Assembly: GCA_019915015.1 (NCBI GenBank)
Contig: JAHBBC010000002.1
Location: 434,001 to 498,000 of the forward strand
Length of the DNA: 64,000 nucleotides
Reading direction: 5' to 3'
From: Auriscalpium vulgare
Taxonomy: Eukaryota; Basidiomycota; Agaricomycetes; Russulales; Auriscalpiaceae
Part shown: positions 25,280-37,861 of the stretch, piece by piece
Layout: every line of letters begins with the position of its first letter
Numbering within the stretch: the first letter of the stretch is position 1
Notes under the pieces: generated by a model
The model's database searches: none
The model's input: the letters and a program-made list of their open reading frames with translations, nothing else
What the model was told of the DNA's origin: nothing
Program-made: the position numbers and the translations under genes

Positions 25280-28200
25280 TCATGATGCAGCCGCGGGCGG
25301 CGGCGGCGCGGGCGCATCGCCTTTCACGGCGACCCACTTCTCCGACGGCTGGGCGCCCGCGCCTTGCGCGACGCCCTCGCGGTCGCGGTCGGACTCGCCT
25401 TCCGACGTCACGCTCTCCTCGGCGTCCGCCTCGTTCGCCGTCGTCTCGGTCTGCTCCGAGCTCTCGTCGTCATCGTCGGAAGACGCGCTCGACCCGTCGC
25501 CGATGGGGCTGCTAGGCGCGAGCGTGAAGACCTCCGGCGGGGGCGGCAGCGGCAGCGCTCCGCCTGGCGGAGGGGGCGGCAAGGGTTGTGGCTGCGAGAC
25601 GAAGACGATGTCCCCGCTGACCCCAGTGTCGACGCGGAACGACCGGCGTGTGCGCTTCTTGTGCTCCTTCTTCTCGAGTTTCTGGCGCGGGGTTGTCAGC
25701 GCTGTTGCGTATAACATTGTGGGGTCAGTGTTGTTGACGCCCACCTCTTTGGCGTCCTTCTCAGCCAGCTGGATGGCAAGCCGGGTTAGTCTATCGGACA
25801 GATCAGAGTAATGGGGGCCCAGAGCAACCTACTTCTTTGGCTTCCCGTTCTTCCTTCTGTGATAGCAAGTCACTCAGATATGGAAGAGAAAGGTCGAGCG
25901 TGTCTGAAAACATACCTCTTTCTGGGCGCGTTCTGCGGCCTTTGGGAGAACCGTCAGCGTGGACACATGCGACAGCGAAACGTTGATAAGTACCTCCTTG
26001 TTCTCCTTCGCCTCGCGCTGGGCACGTCAGTGATGCAGCCAAAACTACCGAGACGGCCGCGCTTACCTCTTCCTTCTCCTTCTTCATCCTGGCGCGTGTC
26101 TCGCGTTCCTGCAGGATCCTACATGGTTTCCCATCAAGGTGAGAGGTGAAACTCTAAGCCAAACTGATGGGCGTACCAGGCAGCGACTTCATCGACACAT
26201 TCGCGGGGGCGCGTCTTGTTCTTGAGAAGGTACCCCTGCAGGCTTGCGACCTATCGCATTCAATCAGCGCCTTCCTCCAGCTGCTGCACGTCCAGGCGCG
26301 CTACACGCACGCTCATCTCATCTTCAGGGATAGCGTCCGCAAAGCGCTTGGCGAGAACAGCAATCTCCGCCTCGTCGAGCACGGGCACAGCGTGCGTCGG
26401 CGACTTCCGCTTCAAGCCCGGAAGGTTCTTCTGGGAGGGATCCTGTGACTCTCCCGCGGGCGTCTCGTTCGAGGTCTCCGCCGTCACGGGGCCGGGGAGC
26501 TTCTTGCAGGGGAAGAAGCACTTGAAGATGCCCTCGGCCTGCCACTTCGTCGCGTTCGTGAAGTTGACCCAAACGTCCATGCGCCCCGGTCGGCTGAGCG
26601 CGGGATCGAGGCGCTCGATGTGATTAGTCGTGGCAAAGAGAAGTCTGTGAATGACGTGAAGGGCCGCTTGAGGCGCTGTGCGTGCAGGAACGGCGCGGCG
26701 AGGCACTCACCGGCCCTCAGCTGCTGCGACGCCGTCCAGGCTGTTGAGAAGACCGCTCAAGGAGAGAGTGGAACCGTCATTGGTAGTAGCTTCGGCGGCC
26801 GCCGACTTGGTAGGCGCGGTCGGGGCGCCTGTTGAGGTTGAGTCTCGGCTGACTGAACGCGTGAACGCAGCATCGAGATCCTCCAGAAGGAGGATACAGC
26901 TTCGTGTGGGCCTGCATGAGTGGGGCTTCGTTTGCCGAAATGAATGGCACGCTCACCGCGATGGCACATTTCCCATGAGCGTGGTGAGAGTGTTATCGCT
27001 CATCCTGATATTCGCATGTCAGACAAATACACCGAAATTGCAAATGGGGTGCGACATTACCCTTTTGACGAAAGACTGACGACGTAGATGTCAAGCCCTA
27101 GCTCGCCAGCGAGTGAGTGAATGAGCGACGTCTTGCCACTGGAAGTAGTGACGTCAGTTCGTACGAATAGACTAGGCTCCTTTCGCCTGGACTCACCTGC
27201 CCGGAACGCCGTGCAACAAGTAACCGCGGCGGAAGGGGATGCCTTGCCGATATCCGTCAGTACCAGTACCTGATATTTACGTAGGTGGCACGAAGCATGT
27301 AACACTAACCTCTCTCGGCGTACCTAGCAGTAATCGTGTCAGACACATTGCGGAGGACGTTGCAATCGACATACCACTCTTCCGAGCGCAAAAAGTCCCT
27401 GCAGTCCGCTAGCAGCATCTCCTTCACAGCGGGCTCGAGCACTATGGAACTCATGGGACGCTTCTGGCGCGCCCCGTTCCACCTCCAGCACCCGTACGTC
27501 CTGTCGAAGCAAGTCAGAATGATGCCCCGCGCATAACGGAAGGCCGGCTTACGTGTCTGCCATGAAAATGTGCACGCGGTGCTCGGCATCCTTCTCATAC
27601 TCACGCTTTGCCTCCAATACGAGGCGCTTGAGAATGTCGTTATTCCTCGCGACAACGCTGCGTCTCCATCAGCGCGGCACGTAATGCTCCGGCTCTCGGA
27701 CGCACCTAATTTTCAGGGCCGAGTAGTGGCCGTAGTCCTGGTATCGACGCGTTCTGGTTATCTGCGGGGGATTTATCAGAGAACCGCATAAGGGAATATA
27801 CGCGGTGAGGTCTCACCCGCAACCAGTGGCCGCGGTAGTAGATCGTGTGGGTCGTGTCTGTGGGAAACGGCGTGAGCAATGATGGCGGCGCGCGGCGGGC
27901 CGAGGAGGGGCGCACCTGGGCTCGGCATGAAGGCGACCTTGCGCTTGCGCCGGCCGTGGACAAGCTCGCTGTCCTCGTCGTCCTCCATCTCGTCCTCCAG
28001 ATCCCCGGTCGTTGCTTGAGTGAGGCCGTTCCGCGAGACCGTGCGTGTCGTGATCTCGAATTCCCGGCTGCGTCCCCACGCCGGTTGCTGAGAACAAAAG
28101 GGACAGAGTTTGAGCATCTGAATGGACGTATGCCCCGCACATCACGTACTTTTGAAAGCCAGTGCATCAGCCTGCGGAGAGGTGTCAGGGGCGCGCGTTA

Positions 28201-28471
28201 CAGGTACGAGGGGTGAGTAAGAGGGCGCACCAGTCGTACGGGTAATCCTCCTGGCTGAAGTGCGCGGTTAGGAAGAACGAATCGACGAAGCCATTCCAGG
28301 CGGAAACGGACGCCCTCCGGGCCGTCTCTACAGTGCCACCAATGACGACGAGTTTCTGGACAAGGGATAAGCGAGGGGAGGACGGAGGGGGGAATGGGGG
28401 CGCACGAGGGTGTCCTGGAGGGCGTTTGTGTTGAGGCCCAAGGGCGAGAGGAGGTTCTTGAAGGAATCCAT
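25280..28471 (-). CDS. BCS1-type AAA ATPase
   Basis: ATG 28471 starts [20 protein letters not shown]. The BCS1 N-terminal domain follows ([71 protein letters not shown]). The AAA module has [20 protein letters not shown] (Walker A, split by an intron between GS and GKT), [12 protein letters not shown] (Walker B), a Ser/Thr/Ala-rich insert, [40 protein letters not shown] (sensor and arginine-finger region). After it come [15 protein letters not shown] and an unusual charged, Pro- and Ser-rich tail of over 150 residues ending [10 protein letters not shown]. Yeast Bcs1 inserts the Rieske protein into complex III; basidiomycetes carry many divergent BCS1-like copies, so this one may not be the orthologue, hence no symbol. 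More than ten introns. Confidence 0.85.
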
Positions 28472-30484
28472 GGTGGTCGGGAAGCGGGGCAGGGAGGCGA
28501 AAGTGGGTGGCGGGCGGAGGGAGGGGGATTTATATATTCTCGGCAGACGCCTCGTGCCCAAGTGATAGTCGGCCAGAGAGGTGGCAGACCAGACGGTCGG
28601 GATACGGAAGAAGCGATCGTCTACAGAGAGTCGGCGCCACATGTTCGCCTCGCGTGGCTTCATCAGGCGTTGGCCGCCGCCGCCCCCGCAGCTCCGCCCC
28701 CGCTGTGCCACGAGTTGCCAGGGTAGCTGTGGCGGCGGAGTTAGTAGCGTGGGACACATAAGGAGAGATCCCGCCCGCGTATCGAATATCTCGCAAAAAA
28801 AAACAAAATACCGCGCCCTGACCCTTCGGAGAAACGAGCGGCAGTGCGCATTTGGGGCGGGGATCTGCATTTTGCTTCGTGCATCGAGGCTAAGCAGGCC
28901 TGCCGGCTACTGCAAAACGTCCGCAGTGTTGCCATCGCAGGATAGAGTTCCAAGGAAACGTCACGGAGAGCAGCGCCGCCCATGAGAATCGCCGCCGGGC
29001 GCAGAACGACTCACAGGGAGAACAGGCGGTGATGAAGCGACGCCGACGCGCGGCTAAGGGCGACAGATGACCCCAAGGGCCGAGGGGCGTGGCCTTGGCC
29101 GCTGCCCGGGACAAGGCGTGCGGGTGATCTGGGTCCCACACGGGGATCTGTGCGTCTCCCGGGGAGGAGGACGGTCTGGAGGGGAATGAGCGGACCCTGT
29201 TGCAGCGTATGGGGACCGAACTCTGAGCTCACAGCGAGGGCGGCTTCCCTTTGTCCACACGTAACGCGTTCGGCTGCCACCTCCACCGGCCCGATGCCCC
29301 GCCGACGGGTCCGACAGCCGACGTAACATGAAATCCGCACGTCGACTCGGCCAACAAACACCCTGCGCCTGCGGGCCTGCGCGAATCAACAACGCGGAAC
29401 GAGAGGAACAGCTCCAGGCCACTTAGTCACAGATGGTGGCGCGATCAGAGATGAATCCGCTCGCCGTGCGTCCACCGACAAGCACCGAATCCCCCCAATG
29501 TCCGACAACAAACCATCGCGGCACGAAGCCTTCGACGACCGCAATCCTGGCACTCCTTCTCAGCCAGACGTCACGGGAACGCAAAGGCGCTACCGGTGCC
29601 AGTTCATCACAGTCTTCCATTGTTCTGCTGCCGGAGCAACGCAGCAACCCTGAGGATCCGCTTCGCAAACCCAGGACACGACCAAAAACCTGCAACCCGC
29701 CCCGACGCGCACAGCCAATCGATGGGAGCATCTCGATAATGGAACGCACCACGAAACAACGACCGCACACGAAAGAGTCATACGGCTCGTGACGACAATG
29801 CAATAACGATCGCGACGCGTCGCGGAGTGCCACGCGTGCGCGGGCTTTGGATGGGCGAGATAGTGGCATGGAGTAGCGCAGGTCGTGTAGTTGGGCGAGA
29901 CATTTGGAACACCGCCCGGCAAACGCACCGATGATCATAGGAAGGGGAGCCGCACGTCCTGCAAGGGCAACGTATATATGATCGGCTGCATCAAACACCT
30001 GTGTAAAAGATCAGGTGTGTTATCAGGAAACACACAAAACGCGCGCGGTCGGGTCTGGGGACAGAAGTGTCCTTATCTCGGAGAATCACGTACACGAGCG
30101 TACCGGCCATCGAAAAAAATGAAGAAATGAAATGCATGCTGGAAAGGACGAACGAGAGTCGCTGAGGAGAGCCAAAATCCAGATATGCCAAGCTCGCTGC
30201 GCCGCCGCATGTGGGTGAATTTTCCGATGACTATCACAGGGGCTCCGTGAGCGTACAGGAAGTGATTAGGCGCATTTATGAGGGCCTGAAGTGACGAGAG
30301 AGGGAGGGAAGGTGGGGGTTGCGGTCCAACCATAGCAAGGGGTCGTCGTCGGGTCCAAGAGTCATTTCAAGACACAGCGAGAGCTTACGCAACGCCCAAT
30401 ATCGCAGCACGTGCACGCGCTCTCGCTCAGTCTTTTTGCGTTTGCCCCATCGCCAGCGCTGCAGCGCGTACACAGCTCGCGAAT
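28472..30484. other. Intergenic region, divergent promoters
   Basis: About 2 kb between the AAA ATPase gene (leftward) and the GAR transformylase gene (rightward). Open frames at 29.0-29.9 kb on both strands mirror each other in GC-rich sequence and show no domain. No gene supported. Confidence 0.45.
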
Positions 30485-31184
30485 ATGGCCGACACACCGC
30501 CCCCGAGACGCATCGTCGTCCTCATCTCCGGCTCAGGTTTGTTGCTTCACCCCCAGCCCCGCACCCTTCTCCCCATCTCTCCTTACCCCCTGCACAGGCA
30601 CGAACCTGCAAGCCCTTATCGACGCGCAAGACACACCCGCGCTCCCCAACGCACACATCGTGCTCGTGCTCTCCAACCGCAAGGCCGCGTACGGGCTCAC
30701 GCGCGCCGCGTCCGCGCGCCCGCCGATCCCGACCGCGTACCTCGCACTCGCCCCGTACCTCAAGGCCCACGCAAACGCGACACGCGCAGACTATGACGCC
30801 GCGGTCGCCGCACTCGTCGTCGGCGCGCAGCCGGACCTCGTCGTGCTCGCGGGGTGGATGCACGTGCTTAGCGAGCGCTTCCTCGACGCCGTCAGCCCCA
30901 TCGCAGTGATCAACCTGCATCCCGCGCTGCCCGGCGCGTTCGACGGCGCGCACGCGATCGAGCGCACGTACGCGGCGTTTCAGCGTGGCGAGGTGCGCGG
31001 CGGCGGCGCAATGGTGCACCGCGTCGTGCGCGAGGTGGATCGCGGGGAGCCGCTCGTTGTGCGCGAGGTCGAGATTCGCGAGGGCGAGGCAATCGAAGCG
31101 TTCGAGGAGCGGCTGCATCGTACGGAGTGGGAGATCATCGTCGAGGGTGCGCGCAAGGCGCTGGACGAGGTGCGCCCGGCATAG
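30485..31184 (+). CDS. ADE8: Phosphoribosylglycinamide formyltransferase (GAR transformylase)
   Basis: Cytosolic enzyme of purine synthesis that transfers a formyl group from 10-formyltetrahydrofolate to GAR. ATG 30485 gives MADTPPPRRIVVLISGSG, then one 60-base intron, then TNLQALIDAQDTP. Hallmarks are HIVLVLSNRKAAYGLTRA, PDLVVLAGWMHVLSERFLD, the catalytic segment INLHPALPGAFDGAHAIERT (catalytic Asn/His region) and GGGAMVHRVVREVDRGEPLV with the conserved Asp. Length of about 213 residues fits a stand-alone fungal enzyme. The coding sequence is very GC-rich, with a strong third-position C/G bias above that of its neighbours. Confidence 0.93.
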
Positions 31185-31897
31185 GGCCCTGGGCGAGGAC
31201 GCGCTGGTGGGACGCAAAGGGGATGTTAGGATTCAAAACGGAATGTGCGGGAGCGGATCCCGACAGCGAATCCGTGCGGGGTTTGTCGCTAAGGGCAATC
31301 ACTGTATAACAGACATGTATTTCTACTTGGCAGCGGTGCGCTCCCGGAACACTCTATCGCCTCCACAACTTATCACCTCCGACGCCGCGAAAGTATGCAG
31401 GGCAGGTTTGCGGCGTCGGGTGGCGAGTGAGCCCGCGCGTATACGGATACCTCTAGTCCTGCCCGCCCCCGCGGGTGGCACATCAACCTCGGGCCAGAGC
31501 AGAGATGGGGCATGCATGCCTGGATACCGCCACTTAACGCTGGCACGGCGCCCGACGCTCCGTAGGAACGTCACCGGTGGCATCAGATGGCATTGGAGGG
31601 AAGCGTGGCCGCGAAACGCGTCGCCTGCTCGTCCTGGTACCGAGCCCGCGGTCGAAATTTCGGGCGCGGTCCGCTATCGCGTCACAGGACAGCGCATGCG
31701 ACGATGTCGGTGATGACGTTGACAGCGAGCGGGGCAGTGCAGCATGGGCTTGAACGTTGGACGCTGGGACAGAGTCCCAGCTCATGGCCGGCGTCAAGAT
31801 TGAGCATAGTTCGACTCTGCGGCTATAATTACTAACGAAGAGGGTCAGCTTCGTACCATCCGCGGATTTATGCAAGCAGAGGCCCGTCGCCACGGTG
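31185..31897. other. Region between convergent genes
   Basis: It lies between the 3' ends of ADE8 and SYS1. No gene seen. Confidence 0.5.
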
Positions 31898-32731
31898 TCA
31901 GAAGCCGCCATCGTGCAACTCAGTCCTCCGCAGCGCCCCCATCTCCAAATCATCTGCCTCTGGCGGGGCAGACGCGACGACCAGCCCCTCATTCATCTCT
32001 CGCTTCACGCAGAGCTGCTCCGCAAAGACGATCGTCATCGCGCTGCTGCCCAGCACAACCGCCCAGAAAAACAGCGACGTCGGCAGCGACGCCGAGTAAT
32101 ACGTCGTCAGCACGAGATGGTTGAACAGCAGCGTCAGCGCGAAGTCCAGTATGAGGCGTGGTCGCCGCACGACCGCGTACAGATAGTAGACGCTATTACG
32201 CGCCATCCAGGCCAAGTTAGCGAAAGTCATTGGTGATGAAGGGGACACGCACTCGGCTGTGGAGGCGAGAACCCAGCAAACTGCGAGCACCCACCCACGC
32301 GTCGGGTCTGCGCGCCCGTCCCAGCCCATGTACCACGCCCCCTCAGCGACCTTCTTACCTCCGCTCCACGCGCCCGTGAAGGACGACCACCGCTCCTCGC
32401 CGTGCAGACGGCGGAACGTCGGCCGCCCGGCCATTTCCCGCCAGTCCATTAGCATGCCTGTCGGATGGAGAGCTTAGTCGGTGCCACGGAATGGAAGAGT
32501 GCGCGTACCGACGTTGGCCGCGCCGCCTTCATATTCGAGTGAAACAGGCTCGGCAAGTATGGCAAGCAGCGGGGGCACGGAGAGCGCGAGGGTGAGGTAG
32601 TGGAGGGACTGGAGCGCGACGATCTGGAGAACAAACGTGAGGTCAAGCACGAGGGGTTGGACGCAGCGACGCGCCTGAGAAATGATGAGCACAGGATCCC
32701 ATGTGCTGTACGATGATTTAGAGGGTGCCAT
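31898..32731 (-). CDS. SYS1: Sys1-like Golgi membrane protein
   Basis: Multi-pass protein of the trans-Golgi that recruits the Arf-like GTPase Arl3/ARFRP1 in yeast and animals. ATG 32731 gives MAPSKSSYSTWDPVLIISQA (the family's WDP start), a helix IVALQSLHYLTLALSVPPLL, LEYEGGAANVGMLMDWREM after an intron, GWVLAVCWVLAST, then YYLYAVVRRPRLILDFALTL, FNHLVLTTYYSASLPTSLFF and a final helix to FAEQLCVKREMNEG. A second intron (GTGCGT to AATAG, about 60 bases) removes an extra stretch before YYLYAVV. Compared with the human protein there is a fungal insert of roughly 35-40 residues around FRRLHGEERWSSFTGAW. Only 176 bases separate its start from the divergent peptidase gene. Confidence 0.82.
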
Positions 32732-32907
32732 GGCTGTCTATGAGCGCGAGTGAGAATACATTGAGAGGAGTTTAAGCAGTAACTGCCACTGCGCTGGGCC
32801 GCCTGTCGCACGGTCTCGGCGCTCATTCGGCGGCGGCGCGGACGCATCAACCTCCTCTCATCTCCTACCTGCGTGCGTCGCGTCTCCAGACCTTCGGGTC
32901 TCCACCA

Positions 32908-35900
32908 ATGCCTTCTGTTTCATACGACCCGCTCGCCCAGGAGGATGACGAGCACGACGACGTGACCCTCAACGCCGCGAGCAGCGCAAGCTTGCCGCGG
33001 CCAGCTGTGTACTACGGCGATGGGCCGTTCGACCCGCCGAGCTCAGACGACGAGTCCGAGGAGTTCATCGAGAAGCCTGGTTCGCGCTCACCCGGCGCAG
33101 CGGAATTTGGCCGCACGCCAGAGGAGGAGGCCATCGCTGCCGGCCTATATGTCGGAAGACGGGTGCGTGCTTATTCGCGTTGATGAAACCGTATCCGACA
33201 ATATGATGTGTTCTCTAGAGATGGTCATCGGTTCGATGGCTCGTAATCTGCCTAACTGCCCTTGTGTCAATCGCCGGCCTCATAGGAATCTTCGCGGCGT
33301 TCTCGTACACGGAGACGAAGCACGTCGTACGCGGGAACGCGCACATCACCATGGACCATGTCTTCAATGGCACTTTCAGCCACGAGCGCCAAAGCTTGTC
33401 ATGGGTCCCAGAGGGTACGTTATCCTCAACACGGTGCAGTCGCAGCGGGTCGACGTTAACTAATTGGCGTGGGTTCAGCTGGAGACGGCGTATTCTCCGT
33501 GTACCAAGACGGGTACATCAAGCTGATAGACCTGAAGACGAACTCAACGCGACGTCTTGTATCACTCTCCAGTGTGAAAGACGTGAGCCTAATTGACCGG
33601 AGTGTGTCATTGGGCTAGACTGACCGCCCCGCGTGATAAGGAGCACAACAGAACCCTCGGCGTGGCGAGTTGGCAATTGTCTCCCGATATGAAATACATG
33701 CTCGTGAAGGCCGACTACCGCAAGGTGAGCAGTCTTGTGCCTGCGCGCAAGAGGTGCCCTGACTCGGCGGCCGCAGCAATGGCGGTGGTCGAGCTTCGGA
33801 AATTACTATGTCTTCAACTTCGAGACCAACACAACACACCCGATCACGACGCCCTCTTTCCCCCCGGTGACGTCGTACGCCACCTGGTCCCCCACCGGCG
33901 AGAGCATTGCGTTTGTGGAGAAGAACGATCTTTATGTTCTCCCATCTCCCTCGTAAGTCCATACCCTCATGTGCGACTCATTGTCCGCTTAATTACTCCT
34001 TCAGGTCAAGTCCAATTCGTGTGACCGATGCCGGTAATGCGACCCTTTTCCATGGCGTTCCCGACTGGGTCTATGAAGAAGAAGTGTTCTCCGGTGACTT
34101 TGCCTTATGGTGGTCTCCAGACTCCAGCAAGGTTGCCTTCCTTGTTCTGGACGAAACACAGGTGGAAGAGTTCACACTCCCAATATACAACCCTACAGCA
34201 GACAATGACGCCGTCATTCCCTATACGCAGCAACTCACAATGAAGTACCCTAAACCAGGGTACGCGAATCCACTCGTGTCTGTGCACGTGTTCGACGTCA
34301 ACCGCTTCATCGCGGAGAGCGAACTGTCCGGTGACTTTGCAGTATCCGAAGCGACACTCGAGCTCGACTGGGAGGGCCGCCAGCCGAAGGACACCAGTAT
34401 CATACAGGAAGTCGTCTGGCTGGGCAACAACAGCCTTCTCGTGAAGGAGGTCAACCGCAACGCCGACGATGGCAACGTCATCGTCTTCGACATCGCTGAT
34501 ACGCAACTGCTTGGCGCGAAGGATGGTCAGGTCGTGCGGAAGCTGGGCAAGGGTGGCGAGGAAAACGACGACGGGTGGATCGACTCGGAACACAATGTGT
34601 ACGCGCTGCCACTCAGCCTGTCGCTTGACGGACAGCCGTCGTATCTGGACGTAGTGCCCAACGCAGATGGGTACAACCACATTGCCCTATTCAGCCCTGC
34701 CAGCTCCGGCGTCCCCCATTTCCTGACGTCTGGAGACTGGGAGGTCACGGGCGGTGTCCAAGCTGTGGATGTAGAGCGACGGATCGTGTAAGCGGCATTT
34801 TTCACACACGAGGAGAATGCCGCTGACAGCTCATCTGCTCAGATATTTCCAGGCGGCCAACCCGACGTCGATCGGTCGGCACATCTACTCGGCACCTATG
34901 CCTACCTCCCTCGCGGCTCTGGAAGCAAACCAAACATTGGGGAAGTTGACCGAGCTGACCGATACGAGCTCGCTTGGTCATTATACGGCTGAATTCTCGC
35001 CTAACGCTGGTTTCTACCTCTTGACTTACGAGGGACCCTTTGTACCGTGGCAGAAGATCGTCAGGCCGGACGATAATAGTGAGTGTTTGCTGTCATTGCC
35101 GCTGATCAGCCTCAAACGAGATGCCCGCAGAATTTGATTTCATACTCACGGACAACGCAAAGCTCAATGAGACTTGGAGTCAGTTTGAGACCCCCATCGT
35201 CCAGTATACCACCATAGAGAGCGATGGTTACGGTAAGTATCCATGCATCTGAACCATGAGTTTTGACTGCTTACATATATGCTCAGAACTCAATGCTGTG
35301 GAGATGCGCCCACCACGAATGGACGACTCTGGCCGCACGAAATACCCAGTGCTCTTCCGCGTGTGCGTATCGTTAATCCTCGTCTGGAGCTGATGTTGAC
35401 GGGCGTTCGTCCAGTTACGGTGGGCCTGCATCTCAGCTAGTCAGCACTAAATTCTCGCTCGACTGGCACAGCTACCTAGCATGCTCGCTTCAATACGTCG
35501 TCGTCATTGTCGACGGCCGCGGGACGGGCCAAAAGGGCCGCAAGTTGCGGAATCCGGTCAAAAACAACCTCGGGTTCTTTGAGGTGAAGGACCAAGTCAA
35601 TGCTGCACGGTAAACGTCGCCCTGGCTATGATGCTGGCCATAGACTCATACTGTTGCTTGCTCATCAGCATATGGGCCTCGAAGGACTACGTGGATCCCG
35701 GGCGTATTGGTATATGGGGCTGGGTACGCTTCTCACCTCATTCATGTTCGGATCGATTTATATCAACGACCATTTCCAGTCGTACGGCGGCTTTATGAGC
35801 TCAAAGGTTGTCGAGGCTGACGCTGGCATACACTCGCTGGCAATGGCTGTTGCGGTAGGCCGCCGTCTCTGTCTCCTGCTCACAAACGCTGAATGTTGAT

Positions 35901-36368
35901 TCCATCACAGCCTGTAACGAGTTGGCGGCTGTATGGTAAGGACACTCCGCCATATCCCCCACTCATCCTGCTCATTCCGGTCACAGATACCATATACACC
36001 GAACGCTATATGAACCTCCCCCAGGCCAACCCTGGTGGCTACGTGAACGCATCCATTTCCAACGTCACCGCCTTCGACAAGGTCGACTACCTCCTCGCGC
36101 ACGGCAGCGGTGATGATAACGTACACTTCGCCAACTCCGCGCACCTGCTCGATATGTTCGTGAAGGCACACATCAGGAACTATCGGTTCAGGATGTTCAC
36201 AGACAGGTACGTCGGTAGCCGTTCGCTGTGTGCTGTGATGTCTGATGCCCGGTGGGAAACAGCGACCACGGCATCTCGAAACGGGGCGCATCGAGGGAGC
36301 TATATGAGTGGATGACTTCGTTCTTGATTGAAAAGTGGGGGAAGGGCGGGCGGCGGCGGGGATGGTGA
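32908..36368 (+). CDS. Dipeptidyl aminopeptidase, type II membrane protein (Ste13/Dap2 family, S9B)
   Basis: Serine exopeptidase that removes X-Pro or X-Ala dipeptides; yeast homologues process alpha-factor in the Golgi (Ste13) or act in the vacuole (Dap2). ATG 32908 begins a cytosolic acidic tail (MPSVSYDPLAQEDDEHDD), followed by one membrane anchor (LVSIAGLIGIFAAFSY). The beta-propeller includes VASWQLSPDMKYMLVKADYR, VTSYATWSPTGESIAFVEKN and FALWWSPDSSKVAFLVLDET. The hydrolase domain has YPVLFRVYGGP, IVDGRGTGQKGRKLRN, IGIWGWSYGGFMSSKVV (nucleophile Ser), LAHGSGDDNVHFANS (Asp) and FTDSDHGIS (His), so the triad is complete. It ends EKWGKGGRRRGW. About a dozen introns. Which of the two yeast roles applies cannot be told. 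Confidence 0.92.
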
Positions 36369-36725
36369 CAGATGCACATAATAATAATGGAATTCAGTCA
36401 CCGAGCGCACATCCGGGCTAGCTGAACTAGGTTTCCCAACAAGTATTGCACGTCGGCAATATTGCACTTCGGGAGTATCAAACCGCAAGCACCTTGATCC
36501 GTTGTTGTCATGCTTCGACATGTTTACTCGAACGTTGGTCCACCAGTATGGAAACAAGGAGAAAAATGAGTTACTATTATCCGATCCGGACAGCAACATC
36601 TGCAAGCGTCAGTAGGGTATCCGGCGTGTAGATATCTGAGTGTCTCGGTGTGATCTAATGAAGTCCAGAAAAGAGCGGTACTATCTGCCTATAGAGGATG
36701 AGATAGCATGATAGCAGTAAGATAT
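36369..36725. other. Region between convergent genes
   Basis: 3' flanks of the dipeptidyl aminopeptidase and of the first small secreted protein gene. Nothing else seen. Confidence 0.5.
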
Positions 36726-37861
36726 CTAGAAAGTTCGAAATACGTGAGAGCGAGTGAAGGATTCGCTGCGCAGCGAGGTGACGATGCTTAGTCGACGAGA
36801 TAGAAGTCCTATTGGGAGGTGAGAACGAAGCTGCGTGCGATGAGCTAGAAGGGCACCAACCACGAGCTCGGCGGGGCCAGGAATCGCCTCGTCGCCACCA
36901 ATGAACAGGAAGCTGTCGGCAGAGCTGGTGTAGAAAATTGACGCAACGAGGGCCGAGCCGTCGGGGTTTGTCCACGTAGCTGTCGGTCAAAAAGCGCGAT
37001 GAGGGTAGGGTTGAAAAAAAAAACTGGTAGACATACGAATCAATTTTGAAGACGCATCGATAACCCAGGTGGTCGGAGCTGTCAGAATTGATATCAGCAG
37101 CCATCTCACGTAGCTCATGGAAAGATTCTTTACAGGCATCCACGATGTTCGTCAATGGGGTTGAGCTATCAGAGGAGGTCAGCAGTAGGCCAACCGGGAT
37201 GAATGCCGAAGAACGTACACGCCAACACCGCCTCCAAGGATAGGAGAGCCAGCGCCGCCTAGGAAGAAGGGAGCGTTGAACAGGGAATTCTGTGATCCGG
37301 GGTTGAATCTCTATAACGCAGTACGCTTTGTGACCATACTCACAAGCACCTCGATGTGTCCGCCAGCAAGTTCAACAATAGCGTCGTTGGCGATGGAGCC
37401 GAAGTTAAGATGGTTACTGAAAGCACATAAGAAAAGAGCAAAAAGGACAAGACAAACGCGACCTACGGGCCCGCGGCGTCGTTCTGCAAGTGACCGAGGA
37501 CGGTACCATCGAGCGTGCGGACTTCGATGCGTCCCGACGTGCTGGAAAGTGACGGCGGTCAGTTGACGTTTCCTGTCGCGACACAATGACACGTGTCGTC
37601 GCGATGCACGTACTTGGGAATGGCAACACCGGAGGGAGTCTCGCGTTTAGCCGCTAGGGACACATCCAAGCATCAGCCATCGACATTCTGACAGCATCCA
37701 TGAACGACGCGCTCACCATAGGTAGGAGTGCCCCGACGGACGGGCGGGAGCAGGGGTTCGCCGCGGCGAAGGCGCTCAGCATTGGTGATGCGCGCCTGAG
37801 ACGGCAGCACGAGGGCCAGAACGGCGAGGAACGCGAAAAGAGCGACAGCGAAACGTTGCAT
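36726..37861 (-). CDS. Small secreted protein, copy A of a tandem pair
   Basis: ATG 37861 gives a signal peptide (MQRFAVALFAFLAVLALVLP) followed by ITNAERLRRGEPLLPPVRR, an N-terminal signature recurrent in Agaricomycete secreted proteins. Exons continue with TPSGVAIPK, TSGRIEVRTLDGTVLGHLQN, NHLNFGSIANDAIVELAGG, NSLFNAPFFLGGAGSP and ATWTNPDGSALVASIFYTSS, ending at TAG 36726-36728; the very end is uncertain. Small introns lie between each piece. The neighbour at 38437-39512 is a paralogue with the same order of segments. Function unknown; secretion is inferred from the signal peptide. Confidence 0.65.

Noticed and set aside
30522..31217. Minus-strand open frame of 231 codons
   Set aside because: Antisense shadow of ADE8, caused by the extreme GC3 of that gene.
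34105..34680. Minus-strand open frame of 191 codons
   Set aside because: It mirrors the beta-propeller exon of the dipeptidyl aminopeptidase, which has clear homology on the plus strand.
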